Origin: Frankiales bacterium
Lineage (GTDB): Bacteria > Actinomycetota > Actinomycetes > S36-B12 > CAIYMF01
Direction: 5' to 3'
DNA length: 64,000 bases
NCBI GenBank assembly: GCA_016125335.1
Contig: WGLY01000004.1
Coordinates: 62,001-126,000, forward strand
This document shows, in pieces, positions 43,360 to 52,007 of this stretch; within the stretch, counting starts at the first letter, position 1, and each line of letters starts with the position of its first letter. A program made the translations under genes and the position numbers. Below the pieces are notes generated by a model. That model saw nothing but the letters and a program-made list of their open reading frames with translations. It was not told where the DNA came from and made no database searches.

Positions 43360-44496
43360 ATGCATCTGCGCCGCCCCAGCTCGCGGCTCGCGACGACCGC
43401 CGTCACGGCCGCCGCCGCCGCGACCGTCACCGCAGCGCTCATCAGCGCCCCGTTCGCCCTGGCGAACGGGCGCGGTGACGACTCGCCGCACGACTCGGGC
43501 TCGACCCGGCTCGACCACGTGTTCGTGATCATGCTGGAGAACCACTCGAAGGAGGGCGTGATCGGCGACGTCAACGCGCCGTACATCACCTCGCTGGCCG
43601 ACACCTACTCGGTGGCCACCCACTACTACGGCGTCACGCACCCGAGCCTGCCCAACTACGTGGCGACGCTGAGCGGCTCCAACTGGGACGTCAACAACGA
43701 CGACCCCAACAACCGCTTCGACCACACGAACCTGGTCGACTCGCTCGAGAACGCCCACCTCACGTGGGGCGCGTACATGGAGGCCATGCCCGCGAACGAC
43801 AAGCTCACCGACTACTGGCCGAGCGAGAGCACCAAGCTCTACGCCTCCAAGCACAACCCGTTCGTGCTGTTCGACGACATCCGCAACGACCCGCAGCGGA
43901 TGGCGAACGTGAAGCCGTACACCGACCTCGCGGGCGACCTGAACTCCCGGTACGCGCCCAACTTCGTGTTCATCTCGCCGGACCAGTGCAACGACATGCA
44001 CGGAGGCGTGTACACCCCGGTCGTCGGCTACCCGGAGACGCAGCACTGCGGCTACGGCTCGGCCAACGACGACCCCAACGACGCGGCGCTCAAGCAGAAC
44101 GCGGACGCCTTCGTGAAGCAGGCGGTCACCACGATCATGTCGAGCCGCTCGTGGACCCGGCACTCGGCCATCTTCATCGTGGCCGACGAGGGCGACTACA
44201 ACTCGACCGCCTCCAACGGCGGGTGGGCGACCACCGAGGGCTGCTGCGACTCCCCCGTCGTCCCGGCGGGTGCTCCGGACATCAACGCCGCGTGGCCCGG
44301 CGGCGTGTACGGCGGCGGGCTCGTGCCGGCCATCGTGATCCCCGGCGGCAACCACCCGCACCACGTGGTGGTCGACACCCCGTTCAACCACTACTCGCTG
44401 CTGCGCACGGTGGAGGACGCGTTCGGCCTGCCGGAGATCGGCTACTCCAGCGACCACGTCCAGGTGCGCACCATGGACGCGCTCCTGGCCCACTGA
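43360..44496 (+). CDS. Secreted phosphoesterase / acid phosphatase-like (PF04185 type)
   Basis: 378 residues. A signal peptide spans about 1-36 (RLATTAVTAAAAATVTAALI, cleavage after ALA). The mature protein opens DHVFVIMLENHSKEG, continues YYGVTHPSLPNYVATLSG (candidate nucleophile Thr/Ser and metal-site residues) and ends with IFIVADEGDY...CCDSPVV and NHYSLLRTVEDAFGL, the blocks of the phosphoesterase family that includes phospholipase C and acid phosphatase AcpA. It probably releases phosphate or cleaves phosphodiesters outside the cell. The upstream repeats suggest phosphate control. Confidence 0.85.
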   Translation: MHLRRPSSRLATTAVTAAAAATVTAALISAPFALANGRGDDSPHDSGSTRLDHVFVIMLENHSKEGVIGDVNAPYITSLADTYSVATHYYGVTHPSLPNYVATLSGSNWDVNNDDPNNRFDHTNLVDSLENAHLTWGAYMEAMPANDKLTDYWPSESTKLYASKHNPFVLFDDIRNDPQRMANVKPYTDLAGDLNSRYAPNFVFISPDQCNDMHGGVYTPVVGYPETQHCGYGSANDDPNDAALKQNADAFVKQAVTTIMSSRSWTRHSAIFIVADEGDYNSTASNGGWATTEGCCDSPVVPAGAPDINAAWPGGVYGGGLVPAIVIPGGNHPHHVVVDTPFNHYSLLRTVEDAFGLPEIGYSSDHVQVRTMDALLAH

Positions 44497-44526
44497 TCGA
44501 CCGGCCTGCGGGCCTGCGCACGCATG

Positions 44527-44559
44527 ACGACGGTCCGCCCCTCAGGGGCGGGCCGTCGT
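44527..44559. terminator. Bidirectional hairpin terminator
   Basis: A 15-bp stem (44527-44541 / 44545-44559, one G:T wobble) with loop TCA lies between the convergent phosphoesterase and globin genes. Confidence 0.75.
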
Positions 44560-44564
44560 GCGCG

Positions 44565-45011
44565 TCAGGGCAGCAGCCCGTGCCACGACCAGCGCGGCAG
44601 CTCGAGGTCGTCGGGCACGTCGTCGGCGGACTCGTGGTAGCGCGCCATCGTCGTCGTGGTGGCCCAGGCGAAGTAGTCGTGCAGCACGGCGCGCAGCCGC
44701 GGGTCGTCGATGCCGACGTCGGACATCGCGGCGTCGAAGCACTCGATGGCGCGCTGGTCCATCTCGTGGTGCTCGCCGTTGCCGCTGTGCAGCCGCACGA
44801 CGAACGACTCGTCGGCCACCGCGCCCGAGTACGCCCGGGGCCCGCCGAGCGCCTCGCCCCAGTAGGCCGCGAGCCGCTCGTCGTGCTGCGGGTGGAACCC
44901 GTGCGAGAACGCGTGACTGACGACGGCGTCGGCCATCACCCGGGCGTGCCAGGCGCGGGCCAGGGCCAGCAGCCCGTCGGCCCCGCCGGCCGCGTCGTAC
45001 ACCGTGGTCAT
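44565..45011 (-). CDS. Group II truncated hemoglobin-like protein
   Basis: 148 residues. The opening YDAAGGADGLLALARAWHARVMADAVVSHAF and the F-helix-like GGPRAYSGAVADESFVVRLHSGNGEHHEMDQR fit group II truncated globins, with a candidate proximal His in the RLHSGNGEHHE stretch and Trp in the WATTTTMARYHES end. These proteins bind O2/NO and protect against nitrosative stress or deliver oxygen. Neighbouring hemerythrin and cNMP-domain genes give a loose oxygen/redox theme. Exact heme ligands were not fixed. Confidence 0.8.
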   Translation of the reverse strand: MTTVYDAAGGADGLLALARAWHARVMADAVVSHAFSHGFHPQHDERLAAYWGEALGGPRAYSGAVADESFVVRLHSGNGEHHEMDQRAIECFDAAMSDVGIDDPRLRAVLHDYFAWATTTTMARYHESADDVPDDLELPRWSWHGLLP

Positions 45012-45073
45012 GCCCGCAGCATCCCACCGCCGCGCAGCCGAGGGGCTGCCGTCGCCGCGAGCGGCCCACCTCT

Positions 45074-45079
45074 TAGGGT
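45074..45079 (+). promoter_or_regulatory. -10 element upstream of a 6-codon leader ORF
   Basis: TAGGGT ends 7 nt before ATG 45087, which opens the short frame MLVERR. That frame ends in a stop overlapping the GTG of the MFS-cNMP gene. Confidence 0.4.
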
Positions 45080-45086
45080 GCAGCCC

Positions 45087-45107
45087 ATGCTGGTGGAGCG
45101 ACGGTGA
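45087..45107 (+). CDS. Candidate 6-codon leader peptide MLVERR
   Basis: The ATG has leaderless-promoter spacing, and the TGA at 45105-45107 overlaps the GTG start of the next gene (GTGA). The frame is different from that of the large gene. It could couple translation initiation. The same bases also serve as the RBS (GGTGGAG) for the MFS gene, so this may be coincidental. Confidence 0.3.
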   Translation: MLVERR

Positions 45108-46738
45108 GCCGGGCGACCTCGCAGTCGCCGCCGACCGTGCAGCCGGGGCTCTCCGACGAGCGGCGGATCGTCGCCTCCGTCGCGGTGTCGGCACTGGGGA
45201 CGTGGAGCTACAACGTCGGCATCGCCGTGTACGCCTACCAGGAGACCGGCTCCACCGCCTGGGTCGCCGCAGCCACGGTGGGACGCTACGTGCCCGCGCT
45301 GCTCATCACGTGGGTCGGGAGCAGGTTCACCGACCGGCTGCCCCGTCGCTCGCTGGCCGTGGGCGCCGACCTGGTGTGCGCGCTCGTCATGCTCCTGCTG
45401 ACCGTGACTGCGGCGCTGCACGGCCCGATCCCCCTGGCGATCGCGCTTGCCGCGGTGAGCTCGGGTGCCGCGCGGATCCAGAGCGCCTCGGCGCTCGCGG
45501 TGGCCGCCGACGTGGTGAGCGAGTCCCGGCTGCCGCGCACCGCGGGTCTGCTCAGCGGGGCCGAGGCCGTCGCGGTTGCGGCGGGCCCGGCGGTCGCGTC
45601 GCTTCTGCTGGCCGTCTCGGCGCCGCCCGTCCTCTTCGCCGTCAACGGGCTCACGTTCGTCGCAAGCGCGATCCTCCTGCGGCGCCTCCGCGACGTGCCG
45701 CCCAGGCCCGCCCACGAGCGCCCGGGCGGTGGTGGGCTGACGCACCCCGACGTCCGCGCGGCGCTGCGAGGTGTGCGCCCCCTGCTGGTGGTGCGCACCA
45801 CGGTGGCGTTCGTGTACGGCGTCGACATCGTCCTGCTGGCCGTCATCGCCACCGACAACCTCGACATCGGCACCGGCGGGTACGGATGGCTGCTGGCGGG
45901 AGCCGGCCTCGGAGGGCTGGTGTGCGCCTGGTGGATCCGGCGTGACGGCGGCGGAGGCCCAGCCACGGCGCCGTCGATCGTGGGCCTCGCGCTCTACACC
46001 CTGCCTCTGCTGGCCTACCTCGCCATCGACACGCTCGGCGGGGGCCTGCTCGTGCAGGCCGTGCGCGGGTTCGGCTGCGTCCTGGCCACCGCCACCGCGG
46101 TGTCGGCGCTCCAGCGCTCCGTGCCGTCAGCCGTGTCCGGACGCGTCCTGAGCGCCACCCACATGCTGGTGATGGTGGGCACCAGCGCGGGCGCCCTGGT
46201 GACACCGGTCCTCCTGTCGGTGTGGGGCCTGCCCGCGACGCTCGGAGCCGTGGTCCTGGTCGCCGTCGTGGCGGCCGCGGTCGTCGTGCCGGCGCTCGCG
46301 CACTTCGACCGCCGCGGCGCCGAGTCGCTCGCCGCGCTCGACCCGCGGGTCGACCTGCTGCGCAGGCTGGCCATCTTCCACGACGCGAGCCGGGCCACCC
46401 TGTACGAGGTTGCCGATTCCCTCGACGAGAGCGAGGTGCCCGCCGGGGCACCGATCCTGGTGGAGGGCGAGCATGCCGATCGGCTGGTGGTGCTGGTCGC
46501 CGGCAGTGTCGAGGTCGCCACGGGTTCGGGCGACGCGAGGCGGTCCCTGCGCACGATGCACGCGCCGGCCTACGTCGGGGAGATCGGGCTGCTGCACGGC
46601 ATCCCCCGCACGGCCACGGTGACCGCCGCGCAGCCGTGCCGGCTGTGGTCGCTCCCCGCGGAGACGTTCCTCGGAGCGGTCTCGCAGGCGGGCGTCTCCA
46701 GCGCGCTGACGGAGAACGTGCGCGTCCGGTTGTCGTAG
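45104..46738 (+). CDS. MFS transporter fused to a cyclic-nucleotide-binding domain
   Basis: 544 residues. Residues 1-405 have about 12 membrane segments in an MFS layout (SRFTDRLPRRSLAVGADL as motif A). From about 425 a cNMP-binding domain follows (GAPILVEGEHADRLVVLVAGSVEVATGSG, then YVGEIGLLHGIPRTATVTA, the phosphate-binding cassette). The PBC reads GEIGLLHGIPRTATV, so an Arg is in place for cyclic-nucleotide phosphate. Transport may be gated by cAMP or cGMP, or the domain may be structural. Substrate unknown. Confidence 0.83.
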   Translation: MSRATSQSPPTVQPGLSDERRIVASVAVSALGTWSYNVGIAVYAYQETGSTAWVAAATVGRYVPALLITWVGSRFTDRLPRRSLAVGADLVCALVMLLLTVTAALHGPIPLAIALAAVSSGAARIQSASALAVAADVVSESRLPRTAGLLSGAEAVAVAAGPAVASLLLAVSAPPVLFAVNGLTFVASAILLRRLRDVPPRPAHERPGGGGLTHPDVRAALRGVRPLLVVRTTVAFVYGVDIVLLAVIATDNLDIGTGGYGWLLAGAGLGGLVCAWWIRRDGGGGPATAPSIVGLALYTLPLLAYLAIDTLGGGLLVQAVRGFGCVLATATAVSALQRSVPSAVSGRVLSATHMLVMVGTSAGALVTPVLLSVWGLPATLGAVVLVAVVAAAVVVPALAHFDRRGAESLAALDPRVDLLRRLAIFHDASRATLYEVADSLDESEVPAGAPILVEGEHADRLVVLVAGSVEVATGSGDARRSLRTMHAPAYVGEIGLLHGIPRTATVTAAQPCRLWSLPAETFLGAVSQAGVSSALTENVRVRLS

Positions 46739-46761
46739 GGCGCAGGTTTCGACCTGCGCCC
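46738..46761 (+). terminator. Hairpin terminator with TTCG tetraloop
   Basis: GGGCGCAGGT / ACCTGCGCCC form a perfect 10-bp stem capped by TTCG, beginning on the last base of the MFS-cNMP stop codon. Confidence 0.85.
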
Positions 46762-46854
46762 GCCCGGTGAGGCCACCGTCAGTCCGAGGCCCGGCTGCGG
46801 GCGTCCCCGACGGGCGTCCGGACCCCCCAGCCGGTCGCAGGAAGGGAGGGTCGC

Positions 46855-47289
46855 ATGTCGACCTTCGGTCACACCGTCACCGTGGACCGGCCGGTCCGCG
46901 AGGTCTACGAGCTCTGGTCCCGCTTCGAGTCGCACCCCGAATTCATGGACGGCGTGGAGCAGGTGGACGCCGTCTCCGACCGTCGTTCCCACTGGACCGT
47001 GCGCGTCGCCGGCGTCGAGCGCGAGTACGACGCCGCCGTCACGAGGATGCGCCAGGACGACCTCATCGAGTGGGACACCGTCGACGGGCCGACCCAGCAC
47101 GGCTCGGTGTCCTTCACCGAGGTGGACGACGACGCGACGATGGTCACGCTCACCGTCACGTTCGAGCCGGAGGGCGTCACCGAGCTGCTCGGCGACGTGT
47201 CCGGCGTGGTGGCCGGCAGCGTCGAGCGCTCGCTCGAGGGGTTCCGCGAGTACGCCGAGGCCCAGCCACGAGCAGCCGGTTCCCCGTGA
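46855..47289 (+). CDS. SRPBCC / cyclase-dehydrase-like protein
   Basis: 144 residues with the START-like fold pattern: TVTVDRPVREVYELWSRFESHPEFMDGVEQV, then WTVRVAGVEREYDAAVT and the WDTVDGPTQHGSVSFTEV block. It has a deep hydrophobic pocket in the family; in actinobacteria such stand-alone proteins are often stress-induced and of unknown ligand. GGGAGGG precedes the ATG; the stop overlaps the next GTG. Confidence 0.82.
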   Translation: MSTFGHTVTVDRPVREVYELWSRFESHPEFMDGVEQVDAVSDRRSHWTVRVAGVEREYDAAVTRMRQDDLIEWDTVDGPTQHGSVSFTEVDDDATMVTLTVTFEPEGVTELLGDVSGVVAGSVERSLEGFREYAEAQPRAAGSP

Positions 47290-47789
47290 CCCTCAGCGGC
47301 CTGGGCTCGGCGCACGACACCGACCGCGCCCTCCGGGAGCTGCTCGAGGAGATCCGCATCGCCCAGATGGGCGCTCAGATCATGCTCGGGTTCCTGCTCG
47401 CGATCGCCTACACCTCCACCATGCAGCGAGCGGACACGGCGGACCGCGTGCTGTGGGCGTGGGCGGTGGGGGTGACGTCGTCGGCGTTCGTGCTGCTGCT
47501 CGGGCCCGTCGTGCTGCACCGCCTCAACTTCGGCCTGCGCGACCGACCGAGGATCCTGCGCGTGGGTCACGTGCTGACCATGCTCGGACTCGCGGCGCTC
47601 GCCGCCGGAGTGGTGCTCAGCGTGTGGCTCGCGGCGCGCATCGCCGTCCCGGAGGCGGCGTCCCCGCTGCTCGTCTGGTCGTCCGCGCTGGTCGCGCTCA
47701 CCTGGCTCGCGCTCCCGGCGGTGCTGCGCCGCCGGCGACGACCGGTGCGTGGCCCGGACGGCCGCGTCCCCCGGGAGCCGGGCCCGTGA
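47286..47789 (+). CDS. DUF6328-like four-helix membrane protein
   Basis: 167 residues with four hydrophobic segments (MLGFLLAIAYTS, VLWAWAVGVTSSAFVLLLG, VLTMLGLAALAAGVVLSVWLA, LLVWSSALVALTWLALPAV). The start LLEEIRIAQMGAQIMLGFLL and HRLNFGLRDRPRIL match my recollection of DUF6328. The GTG overlaps the SRPBCC stop (GTGA). Unknown function. Confidence 0.72.
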   Translation: MTLSGLGSAHDTDRALRELLEEIRIAQMGAQIMLGFLLAIAYTSTMQRADTADRVLWAWAVGVTSSAFVLLLGPVVLHRLNFGLRDRPRILRVGHVLTMLGLAALAAGVVLSVWLAARIAVPEAASPLLVWSSALVALTWLALPAVLRRRRRPVRGPDGRVPREPGP

Positions 47790-47871
47790 CACCCGGGTGT
47801 CCGGGCGGCCCGGGGACAGGACCGCCCGGACCGCCCCGCACCGCGGCCCGAGGCTCGAGCCTGCCTTTGGC

Positions 47872-48123
47872 TCAGGAGCCCTCGCGCACCAGGTGGATCT
47901 CGTCGGCGACGAGGCCGTGTGCCTCGCGGTGGACGGTGTTGGCGGCCTCGGCGTCGGGCGCCTCGGCCAGGCAGAAGATCCTGCCGTTGGGCTCGTCGAC
48001 CCAGTACTGCAGGTAGCGCACGCCGTGCTTCTCCTGGTGCTCGAGGTCGGCCGCGTGGGCCTTGGCGACGTCCTCGAGCGTGACCGCGGCGCCGAGGTTG
48101 TGGACGTCCATGTACAGGGGCAT
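47872..48123 (-). CDS. DUF4242 / SCO4226-type nickel-binding-like protein
   Basis: 83 residues. It reads MPLYMDVHNLGAAVTLEDVAKAHAADLEHQEKHG-like with conserved His and Asp near the N-terminus and CLAEAPDAEAANTVHREAHG at the end. Ferredoxin-like DUF4242 proteins bind metal in at least one Streptomyces member. GAAGGAA precedes ATG 48123. Monocistronic. Confidence 0.78.
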   Translation of the reverse strand: MPLYMDVHNLGAAVTLEDVAKAHAADLEHQEKHGVRYLQYWVDEPNGRIFCLAEAPDAEAANTVHREAHGLVADEIHLVREGS

Positions 48124-48270
48124 GTCGGGTTCCTTCGGGGTGCGGCGGTGCCCTCTGCACCGCGTCGTCCCGTTTCTACGGCCGTGCGACCCTGCGGCGG
48201 ATCGGTGACGACCACCCATCCGCGGACGTCGGCCCACCCAGGTTTGCCGACCGGGGCAGCGAGCGCGGGC

Positions 48271-48783
48271 TCAGCCCGCGCGCTCGACGTACTCCTGCGG
48301 GTCGCGGTCCTTGGCCCGCACTCCCTCGGCGTGCTCGGCCTCGAACCGCGCGAACGCCACCGCGATCTCGTGGCGGACGGCGAGGTCGGCGTGCAGCCGG
48401 AAGTCCGGGAGGTCCTCGCGCTCCTCCTCGGCCATGTGGTCGCTGTTGGCCTCCCGGGCCTCGGCCACCGCGTCCCACCAGCCTTCGCTGCCCACCTCGT
48501 GCCGCTCGACCTCCGCGCACGCGTCACGGATCTCGTTGTGGTCCTTGATGACGTCGGTGACCTCGGCCTCCACGCTCGGCTCGCCGCCCGCCCCGGTGCC
48601 GATGCGCAGCAGGTGGGGGTAGAAGAGCTCCTCCTCCGCCGCCGCGTGCACCTCGAGCAGGATCCGCAGCCTCGTCCAGAGCGCCTCGAGCGTGGCGGTG
48701 TCGTCGCGGTCGACGTCGTCGAGGTAGGAGAACAGCCGCCGCTGCTCGCTGTGGTCGTGGAGGATCAGCTCGGTGATGTCCAT
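48271..48783 (-). CDS. Hemerythrin-like (HHE) domain protein
   Basis: 170 residues. Two HHE-type helical pairs hold the diiron-ligand pattern: LILHDHSEQRRLF, LEVHAAAEEELFYPHLL, IKDHNEIRDA and SDHMAEEEREDLPDF. Such proteins sense or store O2/NO or handle iron in the cytosol. GGGAGCC precedes ATG 48783. It sits near other oxygen-binding genes (globin at 44565). Confidence 0.87.
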   Translation of the reverse strand: MDITELILHDHSEQRRLFSYLDDVDRDDTATLEALWTRLRILLEVHAAAEEELFYPHLLRIGTGAGGEPSVEAEVTDVIKDHNEIRDACAEVERHEVGSEGWWDAVAEAREANSDHMAEEEREDLPDFRLHADLAVRHEIAVAFARFEAEHAEGVRAKDRDPQEYVERAG

Positions 48784-48936
48784 CAGGGCTCCCTGGGTCG
48801 ACGTCGGCTCGGGCAGCCGCTACCCGGCGGACCACGTGACGAAACGCTCAGCACCGGATCCCCGGGGTTTCGAGGCGCCCCAGCGGGTAGGCCGCGGCGA
48901 CCGAAACCGGAGCGACACCCTCCCGAGGAGGCCGCC

Positions 48937-49158
48937 ATGGCTTCACGCACGCCCGGCCGGCACGGACCGCTCGCGACGGCCCGCTACCGCATCAAGCGCC
49001 TGTTCACGTTCCTCTACGGCCCCGCCGACCTGCGCGACGAGGTGGACCCGATCAGCCTGATGGACAAGGAGATGGGGCGCACGCACGAGCCGGCCGAACC
49101 GGTCGAGCCCAACGAGCGGCAGAAGTCCTACAGCCGGCTCCCCCGCCAGCACGAGTGA
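48937..49158 (+). CDS. Small hypothetical protein
   Basis: 73 residues: basic N-terminus (MASRTPGRHGPLATARYRIKRLF), a conserved-looking middle (TFLYGPADLRDEVDPISLMDKEM) and an acidic/charged tail. GAGGAGG is placed 5 nt before the ATG. No family recognised; no membrane segment. Confidence 0.55.
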   Translation: MASRTPGRHGPLATARYRIKRLFTFLYGPADLRDEVDPISLMDKEMGRTHEPAEPVEPNERQKSYSRLPRQHE

Positions 49159-49210
49159 GCACCTGGTCCCGCAGGCCGCTGCGGCGACGGGCCGCGGCGC
49201 ACGTCGACGG

Positions 49211-49849
49211 TCAGGAGGCGGCCGCGCCCGGACCCGGCGCCGTCGCGTCGACCACGGCGAGGAGATCGTCCTCGTCGGAGGCGAACGGCAGGACGAGCGC
49301 GATCGCGTCCGCGTGCCCCGCCCAGCGCCGGCACAGGGCGGGGGCCTCCTCGTGGGTCCCGAGCAGCAGCACGTCCTCGGCGAGCCGGCGCGCGGCCGAC
49401 GGGAGCACCGGCGAGCGCGGGTCGTCGTTCGCCGCGAGCAGGGCGTCGATCTCCGGCCCGTAGCCGTGCGCGCGCAGGACACGCGGATACACCGGGCCCA
49501 TGCGGGTGGTGTAGGCGAGCAGCCACTGCGCCGCGAGCCGCTCGGCACCGCGCTCGTCCGCCGCGATCGCGAGCGGCACGCACGCGGTGACCGTCGGCGC
49601 CGGACGCTCGTGCTGCGCCGCGGTGCGCACGAGCTCCGCCCGGCCGTCGTCGAGGGCCGTCGCCGGGAGCAGGAAGGGCAGCCACTGGTCGGCGACGGCG
49701 CCGGCCAGGCGGATGCTCGGCGTCGTCACCGCCGCGAGGGCCAGCGGCACGGGCGCCGGTGGCGGGCACTGGAGCGCGAGCGGACGGGCGCCCTCGACGG
49801 CGTCCGGCAGCCGCTCGCCCCGCAGCAGCGCGCTGGTCGACCGGCACAC
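49211..49849 (-). pseudogene. 5'-truncated luciferase-like monooxygenase remnant
   Basis: The 212-residue frame matches only the C-terminal two thirds of an F420/flavin luciferase-like protein: 'AWGSPLAELERVCRSTSALLRGE' just upstream and within, then LALAAVTTPSIRLAGAVADQWLP and the VDATAPGPG end. Upstream in the same frame a stop codon appears about 130 bp before the GTG, and the missing TIM-barrel start (first ~90 residues) is not found in any frame in the 277-bp gap. A rearrangement or deletion removed the N-terminus. A different true start encoding a short paralogue is less likely. Confidence 0.6.
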
Positions 49850-50126
49850 CCGCTCGAGCTCCGCGAGCGGCGAGCCCCAGGCACGGCCGGGCGACGACGG
49901 CGAGCATCGCGACGAGAACGGCGCGCCGGCCCCACACGGCCCAGCCGCGGACGTCGTCGCTCACCCGGGCGTGGGGCGACGTCACGCTCGGCGGGGCCGC
50001 GACCTCATCACGGAGCACGGCGCCCCAGGTACCCCTCCGACGCCGTCGCACACCCGGGGCTCGCAGGTTTCGTCGAACCCTGACGGGAAACCGCGGGCCG
50101 ACCACGGGAACCGCTGGAGGCGACGC

Positions 50127-51074
50127 ATGAGGATCGGCTACTTCCTGTCGTGCGAGGAGTACGGCGTGCAGGACCTGCTCGAGCAGGCCGTGCTGGCGCA
50201 GCGGGCCGGCTTCGAGGCGCTGTGGATCAGCGACCACTACCACCCGTGGACCGACGAGCAGGGCGAGAGCGCGTTCGTCTGGTCGGTGATCGGGGCGCTG
50301 AGCCAGGCGGTCGACCTCCCGGTGGCCACCGCCGTGACCTGCCCGACGACGCGGCTGGGCCCGGCGATCGTCGCGCAGGCCGCGGCGACCGCGCAGGTGA
50401 TGCTGCGCGGCCGCTTCCGGCTCGGCGTCGGGACGGGCGAGGCGCTCAACGAGCACATCCACGGCCAGGCATGGCCCGCTGTGGACGAGCGACTCGACAT
50501 GCTCGAGGAGGCCGTAGCCGTCATGCGCGAGCTGTGGACCGGTGAGCCGGTCGAGCACCGCGGCCCGCACTACACGGTGGACCGCGCGCGCATCTACACC
50601 CGCTGGCCGACCGCGCCCGAGGTGTACGTGTCGTCGTTCGGGCCGACCTCGGCGCATCGCACGGTCGCGTTCGCCGACGGGCTCACCACGACGTCGATCG
50701 ACGACGAGGTGCTCCCGGTCTTCCGCGACGCCGCCAAGCCGCTCACCGCCGGGTACAAGGTCGGCTGGGCGCCCACCGAGGAGGAGGGCGTGGACCACGC
50801 GCACCGGCTGTGGGCGTCCTCGGGGCTGCCCGGCGAGCTCGCGCAGGTGCTGCCCACCCCGGCGCACATCGAGCAGGCCAGCTCGCTGGTGAGCCGGGAG
50901 GCGACGCGCGAGAGCGCGGTGTGCGGCCCCGACGTCGACCGTCACGTGCAGCAGGTGACCCGCTGGCGCGACGCCGGCTTCGACGAGGTCTACGTGGCGA
51001 ACATGGGCCCGCACTTCCGCGACATGATCCGCGCGTACGGCGACGAGGTGCTGCCGCGCGTTCGAGCCGCATGA
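50127..51074 (+). CDS. F420-dependent luciferase-like oxidoreductase (G6PDH family)
   Basis: 315 residues. It opens RIGYFLSCEEYG, then GFEALWISDHYHPWTDEQGESAFVW and FRLGVGTGEALNEHIHGQAWP, the TIGR03557-type blocks of F420-dependent glucose-6-phosphate-dehydrogenase relatives. It would use coenzyme F420 as hydride acceptor or donor in the cytosol. GGAGG lies 6 nt before the ATG. Substrate not determined. Confidence 0.85.
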   Translation: MRIGYFLSCEEYGVQDLLEQAVLAQRAGFEALWISDHYHPWTDEQGESAFVWSVIGALSQAVDLPVATAVTCPTTRLGPAIVAQAAATAQVMLRGRFRLGVGTGEALNEHIHGQAWPAVDERLDMLEEAVAVMRELWTGEPVEHRGPHYTVDRARIYTRWPTAPEVYVSSFGPTSAHRTVAFADGLTTTSIDDEVLPVFRDAAKPLTAGYKVGWAPTEEEGVDHAHRLWASSGLPGELAQVLPTPAHIEQASSLVSREATRESAVCGPDVDRHVQQVTRWRDAGFDEVYVANMGPHFRDMIRAYGDEVLPRVRAA

Positions 51075-51194
51075 GACTGCACGCCGCGTCCGCGATCCGC
51101 CGAGCCGCGGTCGCGACGCCGGTGCTCGCGGCGACCGCTTCCCGGCAGCACCGGGCCGCCCGTGGGCATGTGCGCCATCATCGGAGCCGTGGAC

Positions 51195-51998
51195 ATGCTT
51201 CGGGGACAGGTCGCGGTGGTCACGGGCGGGGGGCGCGGCATCGGGCGCGCGGTGGCGGAGACCCTGGCCCGCGAGGGGATGTCGCTGGGGCTGCTCGGCC
51301 GCAGCGCCGACACGCTCGAGGCGGCGGCGCAGGCGTGCCGGGCCCAGGGGGTCGAGGTCGCGCTCGCCACGGCCGACGTCCGGGACCGGGCTGCCGTGCT
51401 CGGGGCCGTGCAGGAGTTCGAGCGCCGGCTCGGCGAGGTCGACCTGCTGGTGAGCAACGCCGGGGTGTCCGTCCCGCCGTGGGTCCAGCCGTGGGGCGAG
51501 GGGCTCGACGACTGGTGGACGTGCATCGAGACGAACCTCATGGGCCCCTTGGCATCCGCCGCCGCCGTCCTCCCCGGGATGTGGGAACGCGGGCGCGGGC
51601 GCATCGTGCACATGAACAGCCTCACCGCCGGTCGCGAGGACGCCGGCCCCTACTCCGTGTCCAAGGCGGGGCTGGCGCGGCTCACCGGCGTGCTCGCGGC
51701 ACGGTGCGCCGAGCGCGGGATCGGCGTCTTCGACGTGAGCCCCGGGCTCGTGCTGACCGACATGACCGACCACGAGGGGTTCGCCGACCTCCCGCCGGAC
51801 CAGTGGACGCCCATCAGCCGGATCGGCGAGATGGTGACGGCGATCGCGCTCGGACGCCTGGACGCACTCTCCGGGCGGTTCGTCCACGCGATGGACGACC
51901 TCGACCTGCTGGAGCGCGAGGCGGAGCGGCTCGTCGCCCGCGACGCCCGCGTGCTGCGGTTCACCCCGGCCTTCGACCCCGACCGGGTCCTGGACTGA
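51195..51998 (+). CDS. Short-chain dehydrogenase/reductase
   Basis: 267 residues from ATG 51195. NAD(P)-binding TGGGRGIGRAVAETLA, SNAGVSVPPW, catalytic YSVSKAG (Tyr-Lys) with NSLTAGRED as the Ser region, and PGLVLTDM. A classical SDR fold with an extended tail; substrate unknown. The upstream in-frame ATG/GTG starts at 51162/51189 lack a well-placed RBS, whereas GGAG is 8 nt before 51195. Confidence 0.85.
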   Translation: MLRGQVAVVTGGGRGIGRAVAETLAREGMSLGLLGRSADTLEAAAQACRAQGVEVALATADVRDRAAVLGAVQEFERRLGEVDLLVSNAGVSVPPWVQPWGEGLDDWWTCIETNLMGPLASAAAVLPGMWERGRGRIVHMNSLTAGREDAGPYSVSKAGLARLTGVLAARCAERGIGVFDVSPGLVLTDMTDHEGFADLPPDQWTPISRIGEMVTAIALGRLDALSGRFVHAMDDLDLLEREAERLVARDARVLRFTPAFDPDRVLD

Positions 51999-52007
51999 CC
52001 CGCCCGC

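Noticed and set aside
49850-50126. N-terminal half of the luciferase-like remnant in another frame (frameshift rather than deletion)
   Set aside because: All three minus-strand frames upstream were read; none resembles the missing TIM-barrel start.
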